From: JAVBLV01 sp031553195 | Lineage (GTDB): Bacteria; Bacteroidota; Bacteroidia; Bacteroidales; P3 | Direction: 5' to 3' | Assembly (NCBI GenBank): GCA_031553195.1 | Contig: JAVBLV010000001.1 | Span: 1 to 64,000 of the forward strand | Length of the DNA stretch: 64,000 nt | Part shown: piece by piece, positions 63,151 to 64,000 of the stretch | Position numbering within the stretch: position 1 is the first letter of the stretch | Layout: each line of letters begins with the position of its first letter | Position numbers and translations under genes: made by a program | Notes under the pieces: model-generated | The model's input: only the letters and a program-made list of their open reading frames with translations | The model's database searches: none | What the model was told of the DNA's origin: nothing

Positions 63151-63380
63151 TTAATGGAAAATGCTTGATGCTTATTTGAATAATTGAATAAATTGGGTTA
63201 TAGTTTAGGGCTTAAAGTTTGAGTTAAAGTTGATTCCTCATTACTAATTGCTAATTCTCAATTATCCTTCTAACTTTAGAAACTTTTGAACATTACAAAT
63301 GCTCAATCTCAAAATTTACCTTTCCCTTACTCACATTTTTTCCTTTTCATTCTTCATTTAATAAGACTTTTACCGTATGA
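63151..63380 (+). repeat. Second repeat family, copy near 63 kb
   Basis: Collinear with 38164-38410 apart from small gaps, in the interval between the Mpg and ribA genes. Shared landmarks include TTAATGGAAAATG, AATTGAATAAA, CCTCATTACTAATTGCTA and AATGCTCAATCTCAAAATTT. Confidence 0.75.
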
Positions 63381-63444
63381 GTATAAGGCTTAGCCTTGAA
63401 TCTTTTATTTTATCATTAGATATTAAAATCCAATTGTCGGTTAT

Positions 63445-64000
63445 TTATAATTCCAACAAATGCCCCATTTTTTCTTGCTTTGTTTTTAAGTATTTTTGGT
63501 TATACTTGTTTGGGGAGATGATTAATGGAATGGTTTCTACAATTTCCAGACCATAGCCCTCCAATCCTTTACGTTTAACAGGATTATTCGTAATTAATCG
63601 TATTTTCCGGATATTCAAATCTCTTAATATTTGAGCCCCAATTCCATAATCTCGTTCATCCGGTCTGAATCCTAATTCCAAATTGGCTTCTACAGTATCC
63701 CGTCCTCTATCTTGCAGGGAATATGCCTTTAGTTTATTAACCAATCCGATTCCTCTTCCTTCCTGGTTCAAATATACGACAGCCCCTTTTCCTTCTTTTT
63801 CAATCATTTCCATTGAAATATGGAGTTGTTCGCCACAATCGCATCTGCAAGATCCGAAGATGTCTCCGGTCATACAAGAGGAGTGCATGCGTACCATAAT
63901 CTTCTCATTTTCTTCCCATCTACCCTTTATTAAAGCCAAGTGTGTAAATTGATTTGTACAATCCGTATACGCAATCAACTTAAATTTTCCCCAATGTGTT
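63445..64000 (-). CDS. ribA: GTP cyclohydrolase II (partial; N-terminal part beyond window)
   Basis: First step of riboflavin synthesis: opens the imidazole ring of GTP. The visible C-terminal ~185 residues contain the full cyclohydrolase II domain: zinc site Cys-x10-Cys-x-Cys in SSCMTGDIFGSCRCDCGEQL, YLNQEGRGIGLVNKL, DTVEANLELGFRPDERDYG, and RLITNNPVKRKGLEGYGLEI. The frame runs on past the window edge with HWGKFKLIAYTD, which also belongs to the domain, so this is probably RibAB fused to 3,4-dihydroxy-2-butanone-4-phosphate synthase. The apparent start at 63978 is a TTG inside the domain and should be ignored. Flavin made here feeds Nqr. Confidence 0.93.
   Translation of the reverse strand, partial: THWGKFKLIAYTDCTNQFTHLALIKGRWEENEKIMVRMHSSCMTGDIFGSCRCDCGEQLHISMEMIEKEGKGAVVYLNQEGRGIGLVNKLKAYSLQDRGRDTVEANLELGFRPDERDYGIGAQILRDLNIRKIRLITNNPVKRKGLEGYGLEIVETIPLIISPNKYNQKYLKTKQEKMGHLLEL

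Noticed and set aside
63979..64000. ribA gene starting at 63978
   Set aside because: That start is a TTG inside the conserved domain, and the frame continues to the window edge with domain sequence.

Overview
The window looks like a chromosome segment of an anaerobic or microaerophilic member of the Bacteroidales (Bacteroidota). The evidence is a low G+C content, several promoters with the Bacteroidota -7 element TAnnTTTG, three secreted proteins that end in, or resemble, type IX secretion (T9SS) sorting domains, many Bacteroidota-type lipoproteins, a Na+-pumping NADH:quinone reductase (Nqr) gene set and a one-chain ADP-forming acetyl-CoA synthetase. No phage, CRISPR array, transposase or rRNA operon was found. 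I cannot name genus or species.

Layout. 1-6,700: lipoprotein glutathione peroxidase, a DPP5-like S9 peptidase, a DUF3127 protein with an SSB-like C-terminal tip, a 44-residue lipoprotein, and a SulP transporter. 6,700-15,700 (mostly minus strand): a secreted GLPGLI-like protein, TypA/BipA, ADP-forming acetyl-CoA synthetase, YqeY, DUF456, endonuclease III coupled to an EEP-family protein, and a rhomboid protease. 16,200-23,400 (plus): a response regulator and histidine kinase pair, a putative outer-membrane barrel, a helicase with a C-terminal HTH, and a LytTR regulator. 23,500-32,000: thioesterase, serine dehydratase, CysS, an M28/glutaminyl cyclase-like lipoprotein, a Rieske-like lipoprotein, MutY, SSB and a POT transporter. 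32,300-38,000: a nested palindromic element beside a histidine kinase remnant, a T9SS-exported protein, S20, tRNA-Glu, a small ferredoxin and two lipoproteins. 39,000-49,300: FtsZ, ApbE, PurE, a P-loop kinase-like protein and nqrB-C-D-E-F. 49,400-64,000: an M1 aminopeptidase, an outer-membrane protein, RluD, a T9SS protein, a PASTA protein, a lipoprotein, AspS, RNase Y, 6S RNA, ZapA, a coiled-coil protein, 3-methyladenine glycosylase and a partial GTP cyclohydrolase II gene.

Functional links. ApbE attaches FMN to the threonines of NqrB and NqrC, so 40.9-49.3 kb is a sodium-pump module, although nqrA is not at its usual place before nqrB. MutY, Nth, Mpg, SSB, the helicase and possibly DUF3127 form a scattered DNA-maintenance set. 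FtsZ, ZapA and the coiled-coil neighbour serve division. The M1 aminopeptidase and two other proteins are probable T9SS cargo.

The most unusual content is non-coding. A family of about 162-bp elements, each almost wholly palindromic, occurs at least five times in the first 19 kb, with a 45-bp deletion form near 23.4 kb. A second, simpler repeat family recurs near 0.9, 27, 38 and 63 kb. A 23S-rRNA-IVS-type element (four-helix-bundle gene between inverted repeats) sits between nqrC and nqrD. Hairpin repeats interrupt the nqrE-nqrF gap.
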